A stretch of DNA of 64,000 bases from Phycisphaera sp. (GCA_020639255.1 JACKGZ010000007.1:124001-188000), one strand, 5' to 3'. Shown: positions 8,249 to 19,166, counted from the stretch's first letter. Notes: generated by a model not told the origin, from the letters alone. Numbers and translations: made by a program.

Positions 8249-9550
8249 TTACTCGATCCCATCCTTTGCGGCCCTCTCCATCAGCTCCGCGAAGCGGTCC
8301 ACCTCCTCGATCGTCGAGTACACGCTCGGGCTGACGCGGATGCCCTCAAACTGCTCGTGCTTGATAGTGACGGTCAGGATCTTGTGCTCGCCCCAGAGCC
8401 AGCCCTGGAGCTTGCCCGTGTCGATGCCTTCGATGGCGACGTTGGCGATGCCGCCCGCGACGCCGGGCTTGAGGCTCGTGTTGAGGCGGAAGCGGTCCTG
8501 CCCCGCCAGGCGCTTGGCCCAGCGATCACGGAGAAAGACCATCCGCGCAAGCTTGCGGGCGCTGCCGATGCCCTCGTGGAAGGTCAGCGCCTCGGCGATC
8601 GCGAGCGTGTTGGCCGCCGGGTGCGTGCCGATCTCCTCGAACTTGCGGATGTCGTCCGTCTGCGTCTCGGCAGCGGGCATCATGGGCCAGGTCTCGGCAA
8701 TGCGTGATTTTTTGACATAGAGCAGGCCCGTGCCGTGGGGCGCAAAGAGCCACTTGTGCAGGCTTGTGCCGAAGTAGTCGCAGTTCAGGTCGCTCAGCTT
8801 GAAGTCGACGTGCGCGAAGCTGTGCGCGCCGTCGACGATGACGGGGATGTTGTGTTTCGCCGCCATGTCGCAGACCCGGCGCACGGGCAGGATCTGGCCC
8901 GTCAGGTTGATCACGTGGCACATCAGGATCACGCGAGTGTTCGGCGTGATGGCTTCTTCAAACAATCGCACGACCTCGTCGTCGCTCTCGGCGGGCACGG
9001 GGATGGCGATCTTGGTCAGCTTGATGCCCTCGCGCCGCTCGCGCTGGTTGAAGGTCGTGAGCATCCGCCCATAGTCCTGCGTCGTGGTCAGCACCTCGTC
9101 GCCCGACTTGAGGTCGATCCCGAGCTGGCAGATCTGCAGCGACTCGCTCGCGTTGCGGGTGAGCGCGATCTCCTCGGCGTCGACACCCCACGCGCGGGCC
9201 AGACGCTCGCGGACGGTCTCCTTGCGGGGCTCCTGAATCTGCCACAGATGGTGCGGCGGCAGCCTGTTGGAAAAATCGAGATGCTGCTTCATGGCCTCCT
9301 GCACCCATTGGGGTGCGGGGGAGACGCCGCCGTTGTTGAAGTTGATGACCGAGCGGTCGACGGTGAAGGCCTGCTGGACGCGGGCCCAGTAGCTCTCGTC
9401 GCGGGCGATCTCGTCGGGCTCGCCCGCGACTCGTGACAGCTCGGCCGCGATCGACTGTGCCCGCGCGCCGAAGGCCAGCACGGCATTGGCCGAGACGGCT
9501 CCCATCCCCATCGCCCCAAGAAACGCCCGGCGTGACGTGCTGCTAATCAT
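8249..9550 (-). CDS. Tat-exported class V aminotransferase (isopenicillin N epimerase-like)
   Basis: A 433-residue PLP fold-type I protein. The N terminus MISSTSRRAFLGAMGMGAV is a twin-arginine signal, so the enzyme should be folded before export to the periplasm. The PLP lysine lies in YFGTSLHKWLFAPHGTG and the PLP Asp in IPVIVDGAHSFAHVDF. The overall pattern (NFNNGG..SPAP, LTRNASESL) matches the isopenicillin-N-epimerase/cysteine-desulfurase-like group. No cysteine nucleophile equivalent to NifS is evident, so the substrate is unknown. It is 8 bp upstream of the AT-rich membrane protein gene on the same strand. Confidence 0.85.
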   Translation of the reverse strand: MISSTSRRAFLGAMGMGAVSANAVLAFGARAQSIAAELSRVAGEPDEIARDESYWARVQQAFTVDRSVINFNNGGVSPAPQWVQEAMKQHLDFSNRLPPHHLWQIQEPRKETVRERLARAWGVDAEEIALTRNASESLQICQLGIDLKSGDEVLTTTQDYGRMLTTFNQRERREGIKLTKIAIPVPAESDDEVVRLFEEAITPNTRVILMCHVINLTGQILPVRRVCDMAAKHNIPVIVDGAHSFAHVDFKLSDLNCDYFGTSLHKWLFAPHGTGLLYVKKSRIAETWPMMPAAETQTDDIRKFEEIGTHPAANTLAIAEALTFHEGIGSARKLARMVFLRDRWAKRLAGQDRFRLNTSLKPGVAGGIANVAIEGIDTGKLQGWLWGEHKILTVTIKHEQFEGIRVSPSVYSTIEEVDRFAELMERAAKDGIE

Positions 9551-9645
9551 GTCTCGATCTCCAGAATGCGGTTTGTGGGCAGCCTACCAGACCATCCGGG
9601 GGATTCGGATGAACCGGGGCGGGGCCTGCCGATAGGAAGAGAGCG

Positions 9646-10326
9646 ATGGCGGAGCAGAAACCGAGCTTGAATCCGATCCGTTGGGTCTCCCGTGGGGTGA
9701 CGGCTGCCGTCGTCGTGGCGGCGGGGCTCTTCGGGTACTCGCTCCTGCGGGCGGATCTGGCGGCCGACGTCTACCTCGATCGGCTCCAGGAGCTCGCGGG
9801 CGACTACGAGGACCTCCGCGGCACGTTCAATGAGGCGATCTCCAAGACCGCCGTCACCGAGCTCGTCGTCGAAGAGGGCAAGCTCTCGGTCCGCGTGCGC
9901 AACGCCGCGGGCGTGGTGGACGAGCTCGAAACGCCCTACGACCCCTCGGGCGAGATCTACGTCGACTTCGTGGTGGTCGACGGTCGGCTCCTGATTCGTC
10001 GCCTGTTCGACGAGCACACGCGCCCGGCAGACGCGATGGTCGTCGACGCGGCGCTGGTCGATGTCGACTGGGACGCGCCGGGTGTGCAGGTCGGCAAGGC
10101 CGTCTACCGCTCGCTCGGCGAGGGGCTGTGGGTGATCACCGTGACGGCCAACGGCTCGCTCGATCTCGTGAAGTCCGACTACTCGAGCGCTGAGTCGCTC
10201 GTGACGTCGCCCCCCGTGCGCGACTATGAGGCGATCGAGGAAGACGCCAGGACCGAGATCGACAAGATCGGGCCGGGCGATGTCGTCCGCCGCGTCTTTT
10301 TCGGCAAGCCCGCGCAGGGCGACTGA
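9646..10326 (+). CDS. Single-pass membrane protein of unknown function
   Basis: The 226-residue protein has one N-terminal transmembrane helix (about residues 15-37). A mainly beta extracytoplasmic domain follows, with repeated short Val-rich strands (EIYVDFVVVDGRLLIRRLF). It is strongly acidic and ends in a charged segment. It stands alone between the divergent aminotransferase and the PAPA-CTERM pair. The family is not recognised. Confidence 0.7.
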   Translation: MAEQKPSLNPIRWVSRGVTAAVVVAAGLFGYSLLRADLAADVYLDRLQELAGDYEDLRGTFNEAISKTAVTELVVEEGKLSVRVRNAAGVVDELETPYDPSGEIYVDFVVVDGRLLIRRLFDEHTRPADAMVVDAALVDVDWDAPGVQVGKAVYRSLGEGLWVITVTANGSLDLVKSDYSSAESLVTSPPVRDYEAIEEDARTEIDKIGPGDVVRRVFFGKPAQGD

Positions 10327-10362
10327 ACCGTAGCTTTCCCAAGAATCCCGGACCGCTGTGTC

Positions 10363-10504
10363 GTGATGCGCAACCGCGCTGCGGATATCTCTGTGAGCCG
10401 GGCGAAGGGGATCCGGCAAACAAGGACAACACGACGCAGGTACAAGCCGCGGTGGGGGACGCCGCGAGCGCCGGCGATCGCCGCAGACAGACAGGAGCTC
10501 AGAT
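10363..10504 (+). other. Leader of first PAPA-CTERM gene, similar to leader of second copy
   Basis: The 5' region begins TGTGTCGTGA just upstream. It contains a hairpin with arms GCCGG (10397-10401) and CCGGC (10413-10417). A G-run segment near 10452-10459 is followed by CGGCGATCGCCGCAG and then an AGGAG ribosome site. The same blocks occur in the same order before the paralogue at 11475. It may be simple duplication residue or a structured regulatory leader; no riboswitch class was matched by eye. Confidence 0.4.
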
Positions 10505-11164
10505 ATGAACACAACCACACGCACAGCCATGACCATCGCACTCGCCTCGCTCGCGGGCATTGCCGCCGCCGAGCCCGTCGACGGGGGCTACTTCGATCAG
10601 CCCACGTGCGACAACCACGGGCCGCAGACTTTCGTCGAGGAGTTCGGCGACGCGGCGATCTTCGCGCCGGACGAGGCCTTCGAGCACGCCGCCACGTTCA
10701 CGAATCTCTCGGCCTGTACGATGACCGACAGCCCGACACTGCCCAACGCGCTCGTGCAGATCACCAACCTGACCGGCCGATTCCTGCAGGATCTGTACTA
10801 CGTCGCCGACGAAGGCACGGCCTTCAGCAACATCGACGGCGGCGCGTTCGGCGCCGGTTCACCGACCGTCCGCACGCCGGCCTTCCGCATCGACAGCCTC
10901 GGGATGAACAAGAACCTCATCTTCGAGAGCATCACCGCCGACGGAATCCTCGAACCCGGCGAAACCTGGCAGTTCATCGTCCAGGACTACACAAACGGCT
11001 CGGGCCTCGCGCCGGACGCGCTCTTCAGCGTCGGACTCGCGGGCGACTCGCCAAACTTCGGCATCATGGACTCCTCGGCCAGCATCGTGCGGACGAACAT
11101 CCCCGCCCCTGCTTCGTCGGTCCTCGGGCTGATGGGCCTCGCGCTGCTCCGCCGCAAGCGTTAA
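10505..11164 (+). CDS. Secreted PAPA-CTERM (PEP-CTERM variant) protein, copy 1
   Basis: A 219-residue exported protein. Residues 1-20 form a signal peptide ending TLAGIAAAE-like. The mature part starts with a DGGYFDQPTCDNHGPQ segment, and the C terminus is NIPAPASSVLGLMGLALLRRKR-like: a PAPAS motif, a helix and a basic end. This is the tripartite exosortase sorting signal in its planctomycete form, so the protein is probably anchored or released at the cell surface. AGGAG lies about 8 nt before the ATG. The neighbour at 11475 is a close paralogue. The function of the mature domain is unknown. Confidence 0.85.
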   Translation: MNTTTRTAMTIALASLAGIAAAEPVDGGYFDQPTCDNHGPQTFVEEFGDAAIFAPDEAFEHAATFTNLSACTMTDSPTLPNALVQITNLTGRFLQDLYYVADEGTAFSNIDGGAFGAGSPTVRTPAFRIDSLGMNKNLIFESITADGILEPGETWQFIVQDYTNGSGLAPDALFSVGLAGDSPNFGIMDSSASIVRTNIPAPASSVLGLMGLALLRRKR

Positions 11165-11239
11165 CACCCTCACCGCGCGTCGGCGACGGCTGGCCCGCGG
11201 ATTTCCACGATCAGAAGCACTCTCCTCTCTCCCAGATGA

Positions 11240-11285
11240 CCGGCCCGGATGCGACCTCTCCATCGCACCCGGGCCGGGCGTTTTT
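11240..11285 (+). terminator. Rho-independent terminator after PAPA-CTERM copy 1
   Basis: The arms CCGGCCCGG and CCGGGCCGG are extended by TGCGA/TCGCA with one mismatch around a CCTCTCCA loop. GGCG and a five-T run (11281-11285) follow. Confidence 0.85.
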
Positions 11286-11321
11286 GGAGAGCGAGTTTCA
11301 TATTCAAACTGTCATGAGATT

Positions 11322-11474
11322 TTGTGTCGTGACGTGCGCACTCGCCGCGAATGTCTTACTGGAGCCGGGCGAGTGGAATCCGGCGAGGACGAACGAACAA
11401 CCGAACGCCGGCACAAAGCTTGGGGGGGACCGCAAGCAACGGCGATCGCTGCAGACCTTCAAAGGAGCAATCAC
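11322..11474 (+). other. Leader of second PAPA-CTERM gene
   Basis: It shares the ordered blocks seen before copy 1. These are TGTGTCGTGA just upstream, a GAGCCGGGCGA hairpin (arms 11364-11368 and 11380-11384), a G-run with CGGCGATCGCTGCAG, and AAGGAG 8 nt before the ATG. Conservation of both hairpin arms, with changes in the loop, is mildly suggestive of RNA structure. Confidence 0.4.
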
Positions 11475-12125
11475 ATGAATACCACGATTCGCAACGCACT
11501 CACGCTCGCACTGGCCACGCTCGCCGGTACCGCGATCGCCGAACCGATCTCGGGCAGCTATTTCGATATCGCAACATGCGACAACCACGGCCCGCAGATC
11601 GCCGTCGAAGAGTTCGGCGACCCGTCGATCTTCGCACCCGACGAGGCGATCGAGCACGTCGCGACCTTCACCTCGGCTACCGCATGCCCGATGACCGACG
11701 ACCCGCTCAAGCCCAACGCGCTCGTGCAGATCACCAACCTCACCGGACGCTTCCTCGACAACCTCTACTACGTCGGCGACCCCGAGACCCGCTTCTCGAA
11801 CGTCGACGGCCACGGCGTCGGCGCGGGAACGCCCGACATCGAGGGCCTCGCCTTCCGCATCGACACCCTCGGCATGAACCGCAACCTCGTCTTTGAGAGC
11901 ATCACCGCCGACGGTATCTTCGAGCCCGGCGAGACCTGGCAGTTCATCGTCCAGGACTACGAGAACGCCGCCGGCACCGCGCCCGATCTCTTCTTCTCCG
12001 TCGGCATGGCCGGCGACTCGGCCGCGATCGTCAACTCCTCGGCCAGCATCGTCCGGATGGTTCCCGCCCCTGCGTCGTCGGTCCTCGGTCTGATGGGCCT
12101 GGCCCTTCTCCGTCGCCGGCGATAA
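11475..12125 (+). CDS. Secreted PAPA-CTERM (PEP-CTERM variant) protein, copy 2
   Basis: The 216-residue protein is paralogous to the gene at 10505 along its whole length. Shared segments include FDxATCDNHGPQ, VEEFGDxxIFAPDEA, NALVQITNLTGRFL and FESITADGI.EPGETWQFIVQDY. It has an N-terminal signal peptide and ends VPAPASSVLGLMGLALLRRRR-like. The start at 11475 is chosen for its AAGGAG site and its match to copy 1. The middle of the protein is the most divergent part, while the export and sorting signals are nearly identical. Confidence 0.85.
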   Translation: MNTTIRNALTLALATLAGTAIAEPISGSYFDIATCDNHGPQIAVEEFGDPSIFAPDEAIEHVATFTSATACPMTDDPLKPNALVQITNLTGRFLDNLYYVGDPETRFSNVDGHGVGAGTPDIEGLAFRIDTLGMNRNLVFESITADGIFEPGETWQFIVQDYENAAGTAPDLFFSVGMAGDSAAIVNSSASIVRMVPAPASSVLGLMGLALLRRRR

Positions 12126-12207
12126 GTCCTTCCTCGCGGGCCCGCGACAGCGGTCCCGCGCGGCTTCCCGAATGGAGCACTCTCACTCCCTCTCTCTCCC
12201 ATGACGA

Positions 12208-12255
12208 CCGGCCCGGGTGCGCTCACTCTCTCCAGCGCGTCCGGGCCGGCCGCGT
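12208..12255 (+). terminator. Hairpin terminator after PAPA-CTERM copy 2
   Basis: The arms CCGGCCCGG (12208-12216) and CCGGGCCGG (12241-12249) are extended by TGCGC/GCGCG around a short loop. The hairpin resembles the terminator after copy 1, but the following T run is poor, so strength is uncertain. Confidence 0.6.
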
Positions 12256-12286
12256 TCTACCATCGACCTCACACGAGGGAGAAGCC

Positions 12287-13864
12287 ATGTCCGAAGCCAG
12301 CTCGAACAACGCCAACAAGTCCATGGACGACATCATGGCCCTCTGCAAACGCAGAGGGTTCATCTACCAGGCCTCGGAAATCTACGGCGGCATCAACGGC
12401 TTCTGGGACTACGGCCCCCTGGGCGCCCAGCTCAAGAAAAACCTCCGCGACGCCTGGTGGCAGGACGTCGTCATGAACCCCTGCGTGGGGAGGCCCGGCC
12501 CCGACGGCGAGCCCGTCGAGATCGTGCCGGTGGATACCTGCATCATCCAGAACCCCAAGGTCTGGGAAGCCTCCGGGCATGTGGGCGGGTTCAACGACCC
12601 GATGATCGATTGCCGCGAATCAAAAGCACGCTACCGCGCCGACCACGTGCGCGCAATCTCCGGCAAAGGCAAGCGGAATGAAGCTCCGATCTTCGCGTTT
12701 CTGACCGACACACCGAGCGAGACCAAGCAGCGCAAAGCGGCAGCGAAGAAGTTCGGCAATGAGATCGAAGAGTTCGATCTGCTCGAACTCGGCACCGACT
12801 TTGCCAACGTGCTCGGCCCCGACGCCGACACGCTCGGGACACTCACTGAACCCCGCGCCTTCAACCTGATGTTCAAGACCTTCGTCGGCGCAACCTCAGC
12901 GCAGACCGACGAGAACGCGGCCTACCTCCGCCCCGAGACCGCTCAGGGCATCTTCATCAACTTCAAGAACGTCGTGGACACCACGCGCGTGTCGGTCCCC
13001 TTCGGCATCGCGCAGACGGGCAAGGCGTTTCGAAACGAAGTCACGCCCCGGAACTTCACGTTTCGGAGCAGAGAGTTCGAGCAGATGGAGATCGAGTTCT
13101 TCTGCCACGCCGACGACGCGAAGACGTGGTTCACGTTCTGGCGCGACTGGCGCTACCAGTGGTGGCAGGAGATCGGCCTTGCGGGTGACAACCTGATCCT
13201 GCGCAACCACGACTCGGACGAACTGGCCCACTACGCCAAAGAGGGCGAGGGCACGAGCGACATCGAGTACCGCTTCCCCTTCACCGCGCCGGGCTTCGGC
13301 GAGCTCGAGGGCATCGCCCACCGCGGCAACTTCGACCTCACCCAGCACGAGGAGCACTCCAAAAAGAAAATGCAGTACTTCGATACCACCCGCGGGGAGC
13401 TGGCGCCCAATGGGCAGCCCAAGGGTGAGTGGTACACGCCGCACTGCATCGAGCCGAGCGCTGGTCTTGATCGTGGCGTGCTGGCGATCATCTGCGAGGC
13501 GTACACGCCCGACGAGAGCCGCGCAAGCAAGGTGTACATGAAGTTCCACCCGCGTGTCGCGCCGATCAAGGCGGCGGTCTTCCCGCTCGTCAACAAGGAC
13601 GGCATGCCCGAGAAGGCCGCCGAACTCCACCAAGAGCTGGTGAAGAAGTTCGGGCACCTCGGCGCGATCGAGACGGACGCGAAGCAATCGATCGGCAAGC
13701 GCTACGCCCGCATGGACGAGGCCGGCTGCCCGATCTGCTTCACGATCGACGGCGACACGCTGACCGACGGCACGATCACGGTGCGCGACCGCGACACGGC
13801 CGAGCAGAAACGGATCCCGATGGCACAGGCCTCGGCGTATCTCGCCGAAGTGCTGGGCATGTAA
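12287..13864 (+). CDS. glyQS: Glycyl-tRNA synthetase, single-chain dimeric type
   Basis: A class II synthetase that charges tRNA-Gly. The N terminus has KRRGFIYQASEIYGGINGFWDYGPLG, diagnostic of the eukaryote/archaea/Gram-positive alpha2 type rather than the alpha2beta2 type. Further motifs are YLRPETAQGIFINFKNV, GKAFRNEVTPRNFTFRSREFEQME (motif 2), AHRGNFDLTQHEEHS and EPSAGLDRGVLAI (motif 3). A C-terminal anticodon-binding domain starts near residue 420. The 525-residue length is somewhat longer than the common 460. GAGGGAGAAGCC precedes the ATG. Confidence 0.96.
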   Translation: MSEASSNNANKSMDDIMALCKRRGFIYQASEIYGGINGFWDYGPLGAQLKKNLRDAWWQDVVMNPCVGRPGPDGEPVEIVPVDTCIIQNPKVWEASGHVGGFNDPMIDCRESKARYRADHVRAISGKGKRNEAPIFAFLTDTPSETKQRKAAAKKFGNEIEEFDLLELGTDFANVLGPDADTLGTLTEPRAFNLMFKTFVGATSAQTDENAAYLRPETAQGIFINFKNVVDTTRVSVPFGIAQTGKAFRNEVTPRNFTFRSREFEQMEIEFFCHADDAKTWFTFWRDWRYQWWQEIGLAGDNLILRNHDSDELAHYAKEGEGTSDIEYRFPFTAPGFGELEGIAHRGNFDLTQHEEHSKKKMQYFDTTRGELAPNGQPKGEWYTPHCIEPSAGLDRGVLAIICEAYTPDESRASKVYMKFHPRVAPIKAAVFPLVNKDGMPEKAAELHQELVKKFGHLGAIETDAKQSIGKRYARMDEAGCPICFTIDGDTLTDGTITVRDRDTAEQKRIPMAQASAYLAEVLGM

Positions 13865-14054
13865 GCCGCCCTCCGGGCGACGGTTCTGCCGGGATCTGAC
13901 ACCGAGACCGGGGCACCACCATTGCCCGCGGGCGGTTTCTGCAACCATCTTGCCGGCGAACTGAAAGCCAATGCGGGGAATTCCGTAACAAGGCACCTAT
14001 CTCGGCGTCTATGTTCACGGCGGCGGCGAATCGCCAAGGCGGGGGTACTCGGTC

Positions 14055-15353
14055 ATGAAGAAGGTCATCCTGGCCCTGCTGACGGTCATCGTCCTGCTCG
14101 TGGTGACGGCTCTGGTCGCCGGCCCGCTCGTCGCCCAGTCTGATTTCGTCAAAGAGATGCGGGCCAAGAGCAAGGACAACCGCACCAAAGTGCTCGTGGA
14201 GATGATCGAGCGGGGCGACCTGACCCGCACGATCAACGCCCCGGGCACGATCGAGCCCGAGAGCATGGTCGACATCAGCGCTCAGGTCTCGGCCCGCATC
14301 GTCGCGCTGCCCTTCGAGGAGGGCGACGAGGTGCGCACGGGGGACGTGATCGTGCGCCTCGACGACCGCGATCTGGCGGCGGCGCTCGACGCCGCCCGGG
14401 CCCGGGCCCGAGCCGAGGAAGCCCGCCTGACCGGCGCCGACGCGGACCTCGCCGAGGCACGCGCGGAACTCACGCGTCAGCAAGGCCTGTACGAGACGAA
14501 AGACGTCTCGCTCGCGACACTCGAAGCGGCCGAGGCCCGGTACAAGCGCGCCGAGAGCAACCTGACACAGATCACCGAGTCGATCGAGATCGCCAAGGCC
14601 CAGATCCGCCAGGCAGAGAAGGATCTCGACAACACCGTCATCACCAGCCCGATCGACGGCGTCGTGACGGCGCTCAACGCCGACGTGGGCGAGCTCGTCG
14701 TGATCGGCACGCTCAACAACCCCGGCTCGATCATCATGCAGATCGCCGACCTGTCCAAGATCCTCGTCCGCACGCGCGTCGACGAGAGCAACGTCTCGCT
14801 CGTGGCGCAGGGCCAGGACGCGACGGTCTATCTCAACGCCTACCCCGACAAGAAGTTCAAGGGCAAGGTCCGGTTCATGAAGCTCCAGCGCGAGATCTGG
14901 CGTGACGGCTCGGGCTACGTCGAGGCCGAGGTGATGCTCGAAGACGTCGCGGGCGAGCGTCTCTACAACGGTCTCACCTCGAACGTCGATATCAGCGTGC
15001 AGACGCTGGCCGACGTGCTCAAGGTGCCCAGCCAGGCCGTGCTCGATCGGCGGATCGAGGACCTGCCCGACGAGGTCGTCCGCAACAACCCTCAGGTGGA
15101 CCTCGCCAAGACGTTCACGCGCGTCGTGTACGTCTACGAGAACGGCAAGGCGATTGCCAAACCCGTACGCATCGGTTCGAGCGATCTGACCGATACCGTC
15201 GTCCTCGCGGGAATCGGCGAGGGCGAGAAGGTCATCGTCGGCCCGTTTAGCGTTTTGCGCGAACTCAAGCACGACCAGACCGTCGTCGACCGGACTGAAG
15301 TGCCCGACGAGGACGACAAAAAGAAAGCGGACAAGAAGAAGGGCGACGCGTGA
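14055..15353 (+). CDS. MacA/HlyD-like periplasmic adaptor
   Basis: A 432-residue membrane fusion protein. It has an N-terminal signal anchor (residues 1-26), then a lipoyl/barrel-sandwich half ending SAQVSARIVALPFEEGDEV. A long helical hairpin follows at about residues 110-190, and then the second lipoyl half (VITSPIDGVVTALNADVGELV). Beta-barrel and membrane-proximal domains complete it. The Lys/Asp-rich tail (DEDDKKKADKKKGD) is unusual. The stop overlaps the next gene start (GTGA). It is expected to link the inner-membrane ABC permease to the TolC-like protein. Confidence 0.92.
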   Translation: MKKVILALLTVIVLLVVTALVAGPLVAQSDFVKEMRAKSKDNRTKVLVEMIERGDLTRTINAPGTIEPESMVDISAQVSARIVALPFEEGDEVRTGDVIVRLDDRDLAAALDAARARARAEEARLTGADADLAEARAELTRQQGLYETKDVSLATLEAAEARYKRAESNLTQITESIEIAKAQIRQAEKDLDNTVITSPIDGVVTALNADVGELVVIGTLNNPGSIIMQIADLSKILVRTRVDESNVSLVAQGQDATVYLNAYPDKKFKGKVRFMKLQREIWRDGSGYVEAEVMLEDVAGERLYNGLTSNVDISVQTLADVLKVPSQAVLDRRIEDLPDEVVRNNPQVDLAKTFTRVVYVYENGKAIAKPVRIGSSDLTDTVVLAGIGEGEKVIVGPFSVLRELKHDQTVVDRTEVPDEDDKKKADKKKGDA

Positions 15354-16116
15354 GCATCGAGATCCGTGATCTCGAGAAGATCTATCGCCTCGGCACCGAG
15401 AAGGGCCGGGCGATCGAGGTCCGCGCGCTCGACGGCGTCAGCCTGCGCATCGAGCCCAACGAGTACGTCGCCATCATGGGCACCTCCGGCTCGGGCAAGA
15501 GCACGCTCATGAACATCCTGGGCTGCCTCGACAAGCCCACAGCCGGCGAGTACCTGCTGTCCGGCATCCCCGTGCACAAGATGAGCACATCCGCCCTCGC
15601 CCGCGTGCGCAACGAACAGATCGGCTTTGTCTTTCAGAGCTTCGAGCTGCTCTCGCGCCAGACGGCGCTCAAGAACGTCACGCTGCCGATGGTCTACTCA
15701 CGCCGGTACTGGCTCGGCGCCCGCAAGCGCGCCAAAGAAGCACTCGAGCGCGTGGGCCTGGGCGAGCGCCTGCACCACAGGCCCAACCAGCTCTCGGGCG
15801 GGCAGCGCCAGCGCGTCGCGGTCGCAAGGGCGCTCGTCAACCAACCCAGCATCCTGCTCGCCGACGAGCCAACGGGCAACCTCGACTCGGCCACGACCAA
15901 CGAGATCATCGCGCTCTTCGAGGAATTGCACACCTCCGGGCAGACGATCGTCATCGTCACGCACGAGGAAGAGGTCGCCGGCCACGCCAAGCGCATCGTC
16001 CGTCTGCGTGACGGCAAGATCTTGAGCGACTTCCCGACCGACAAAGATCCTGTGCACCAGGAGTTTCTGCGGGCCAAGGCCGCCACGGCCCAGCGGATGG
16101 CCGAGGCGGTGCACGC

Positions 16117-16120
<4 letters not shown>
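15350..16120 (+). CDS. MacB/LolD-type ABC transporter ATP-binding protein
   Basis: A 256-residue ATPase with Walker A GTSGSGKST, signature LSGGQRQRV, Walker B ILLADEPTGNLD and switch His in VIVTHEEEV. The LNILGC..P..G and ADEPTGNLD patterns are those of the MacB/LolD family. The GTG start overlaps the adaptor stop, and its own stop overlaps the permease start (ATGA), so the three are strongly coupled. It powers the permease at 16117. Confidence 0.94.
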
Positions 16121-17376
<1,256 letters not shown>

Positions 17377-17398
17377 ATCCGTTTCCTCCGGGGGCTCC

Positions 17399-19087
17399 AT
17401 GAACAGACACGCCTTGCCGCTCGCGACGCTCTCGCTCACCTGCACGGGCCTCTGCCTCGTCGGCTGCTCGGCGAACCTCTTCGCTCCCGTCGACTCGGAC
17501 CTCGGCGAGCGCCTCACCGTCGAGCGCACGCGCGATGTCGGCTCGCTCGATCTCTCGGGTTTCGTCGCCGAGACCCAGCCCGAGCCGGGCAAACAGGACC
17601 TCGGACCTCGGACTTCGCCGTTTGATGGGCTCACCGAACTGTCTCTGACTATCGAGGAAGCCCGGGCCGCGACGCTCGCCAACAACCTCGACCTGAAGGT
17701 CGCGCTCGTGGACCCGGCGATCGAGGGCGAGAGCGTGAGCGAGGCAGAGGCCGCGTTCAACTCGGCCTTCACGCTCCGCGGCCTCTGGGCGCAGACCGAC
17801 ACGCCCACCAGCTCATCGCTCAACGATGCCCAGGCCGAGCAGCAGAGCCTGACCCCCGGCGTGCGGATCCCGCTCATGACGGGCGGCTCGGCGAATATCT
17901 CGCTTCCGATGCGGCGCACCGAGACGAACAACTCGTTCTCCACGCTGAACCCCGCGTACACGAGCGATCTGCAGTTCAGCCTGAGCCAGCCGCTGCTCCG
18001 CGGCGCGGGTCGGCGCTCGACGACGCACGCCCTGCGCGTGGCCGCGATCAACCAGGACATCGCCGAGACGCGCACCAAGGCGACGGTCATCGCGCAACTC
18101 GCGTCCGCCGAGCGGGCGTACTGGCTCCTGTACGCGGCACGCCAGGAACTCGGTCTGCGTCAGGAAGAGTTCGAGGTGGCCCGCGAGGTGCTCGCGCAGG
18201 CGCAGCGACTCCTCGACGCGGGCTCGGTCGCCGAGATCGAGGTCATCCGCGCCGAGTCGGGCGTCGCCGACCGCCTCGACGCGATCCTCCGCGCCGAGCA
18301 ATCGGTCTTGCTCCAGCAGCGCACGCTTAAGCGCGTGATGAACATCGAGGGTCTCGGCGTCGACTCGGACACGGTCATCCTGCCCGCCAGCCCGCCCGAC
18401 CCGGTCATGTACGAGATCGATCCGACCGAGCTCGCGGATCTGGCGATCGCCTCGCGAATGGACCTGCTCGCGCTCGAGCTCCAGCTCCTGGCCGACGCGA
18501 GCCAGATCGATTTCAACCGCAACCAGACGTTGCCCGTTCTGAACCTCGACGCCTCGTACACGATCAACGGCCTCGGCTCGAGCCTCGACGACTCGCTCGA
18601 AACGACGGCCGAGAACGATTTCGAGGACTGGTCGCTCGGTTTCTCGGGCGAGATCCCGATCGGCAACCAGGCCGCCGAGAGCAGGCTGCGCCGATCGGTG
18701 CTGTCGCGCATCCAGCGGATCGCCAGCAAGGCCAATCGAGAGCAGACGATCCGTCAGGATGTTTTCGACGCGACCGACAACCTCCGCGCCGGCTGGCAGC
18801 GGATCCTGGCGTCGCAGCAGGCGGTCATCCTCAACACCCGCACCCTCGAAGCCGAACGCCGCCAGTTCGAGCTGGGCAGCTCGACTTCGACCGATGTGCT
18901 CGACGCCGCCAGCCGGCTCGTGAGCGCCCGCTCCGACGAGATCCGGGCGGTTGTCGAATACCAGATCGCCCAGCTCAACCTCGCCGAGTCGACGGGCATG
19001 GTCCTCGGGGCCGCCAAGATCCGCTGGGAGCCTTACGACACCGGGAGTGAGGAAGTCCGGGCCCTCGAGAAGGGCCGGCTCTGGTGA
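17399..19087 (+). CDS. TolC-family outer-membrane efflux lipoprotein
   Basis: The 562-residue protein has a lipobox (CLVGCSAN) at residues 20-26, so it is probably a lipid-anchored outer-membrane factor like CusC. Two long helical repeats with coiled-coil heptads are visible, and SLSQPLLRGAG is typical of the family. It lies 22 bp after the permease gene. Together with the three upstream genes it makes a complete tripartite macrolide/peptide-type exporter spanning both membranes. Confidence 0.92.
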   Translation: MNRHALPLATLSLTCTGLCLVGCSANLFAPVDSDLGERLTVERTRDVGSLDLSGFVAETQPEPGKQDLGPRTSPFDGLTELSLTIEEARAATLANNLDLKVALVDPAIEGESVSEAEAAFNSAFTLRGLWAQTDTPTSSSLNDAQAEQQSLTPGVRIPLMTGGSANISLPMRRTETNNSFSTLNPAYTSDLQFSLSQPLLRGAGRRSTTHALRVAAINQDIAETRTKATVIAQLASAERAYWLLYAARQELGLRQEEFEVAREVLAQAQRLLDAGSVAEIEVIRAESGVADRLDAILRAEQSVLLQQRTLKRVMNIEGLGVDSDTVILPASPPDPVMYEIDPTELADLAIASRMDLLALELQLLADASQIDFNRNQTLPVLNLDASYTINGLGSSLDDSLETTAENDFEDWSLGFSGEIPIGNQAAESRLRRSVLSRIQRIASKANREQTIRQDVFDATDNLRAGWQRILASQQAVILNTRTLEAERRQFELGSSTSTDVLDAASRLVSARSDEIRAVVEYQIAQLNLAESTGMVLGAAKIRWEPYDTGSEEVRALEKGRLW

Positions 19088-19166
19088 TCGCCTGAAAAAA
19101 CTTGCACCGATCGCGGAACCAGAAGTGAGCTCCGGTGTCTTACACAGGAGACTCACTCCTCTTCTT

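Noticed and set aside
10363..10504. A c-di-GMP-I riboswitch before the PAPA-CTERM genes
   Set aside because: Fragments such as GGCAAAC and GACGCA resemble the consensus, but the required arrangement is not present in both leaders.
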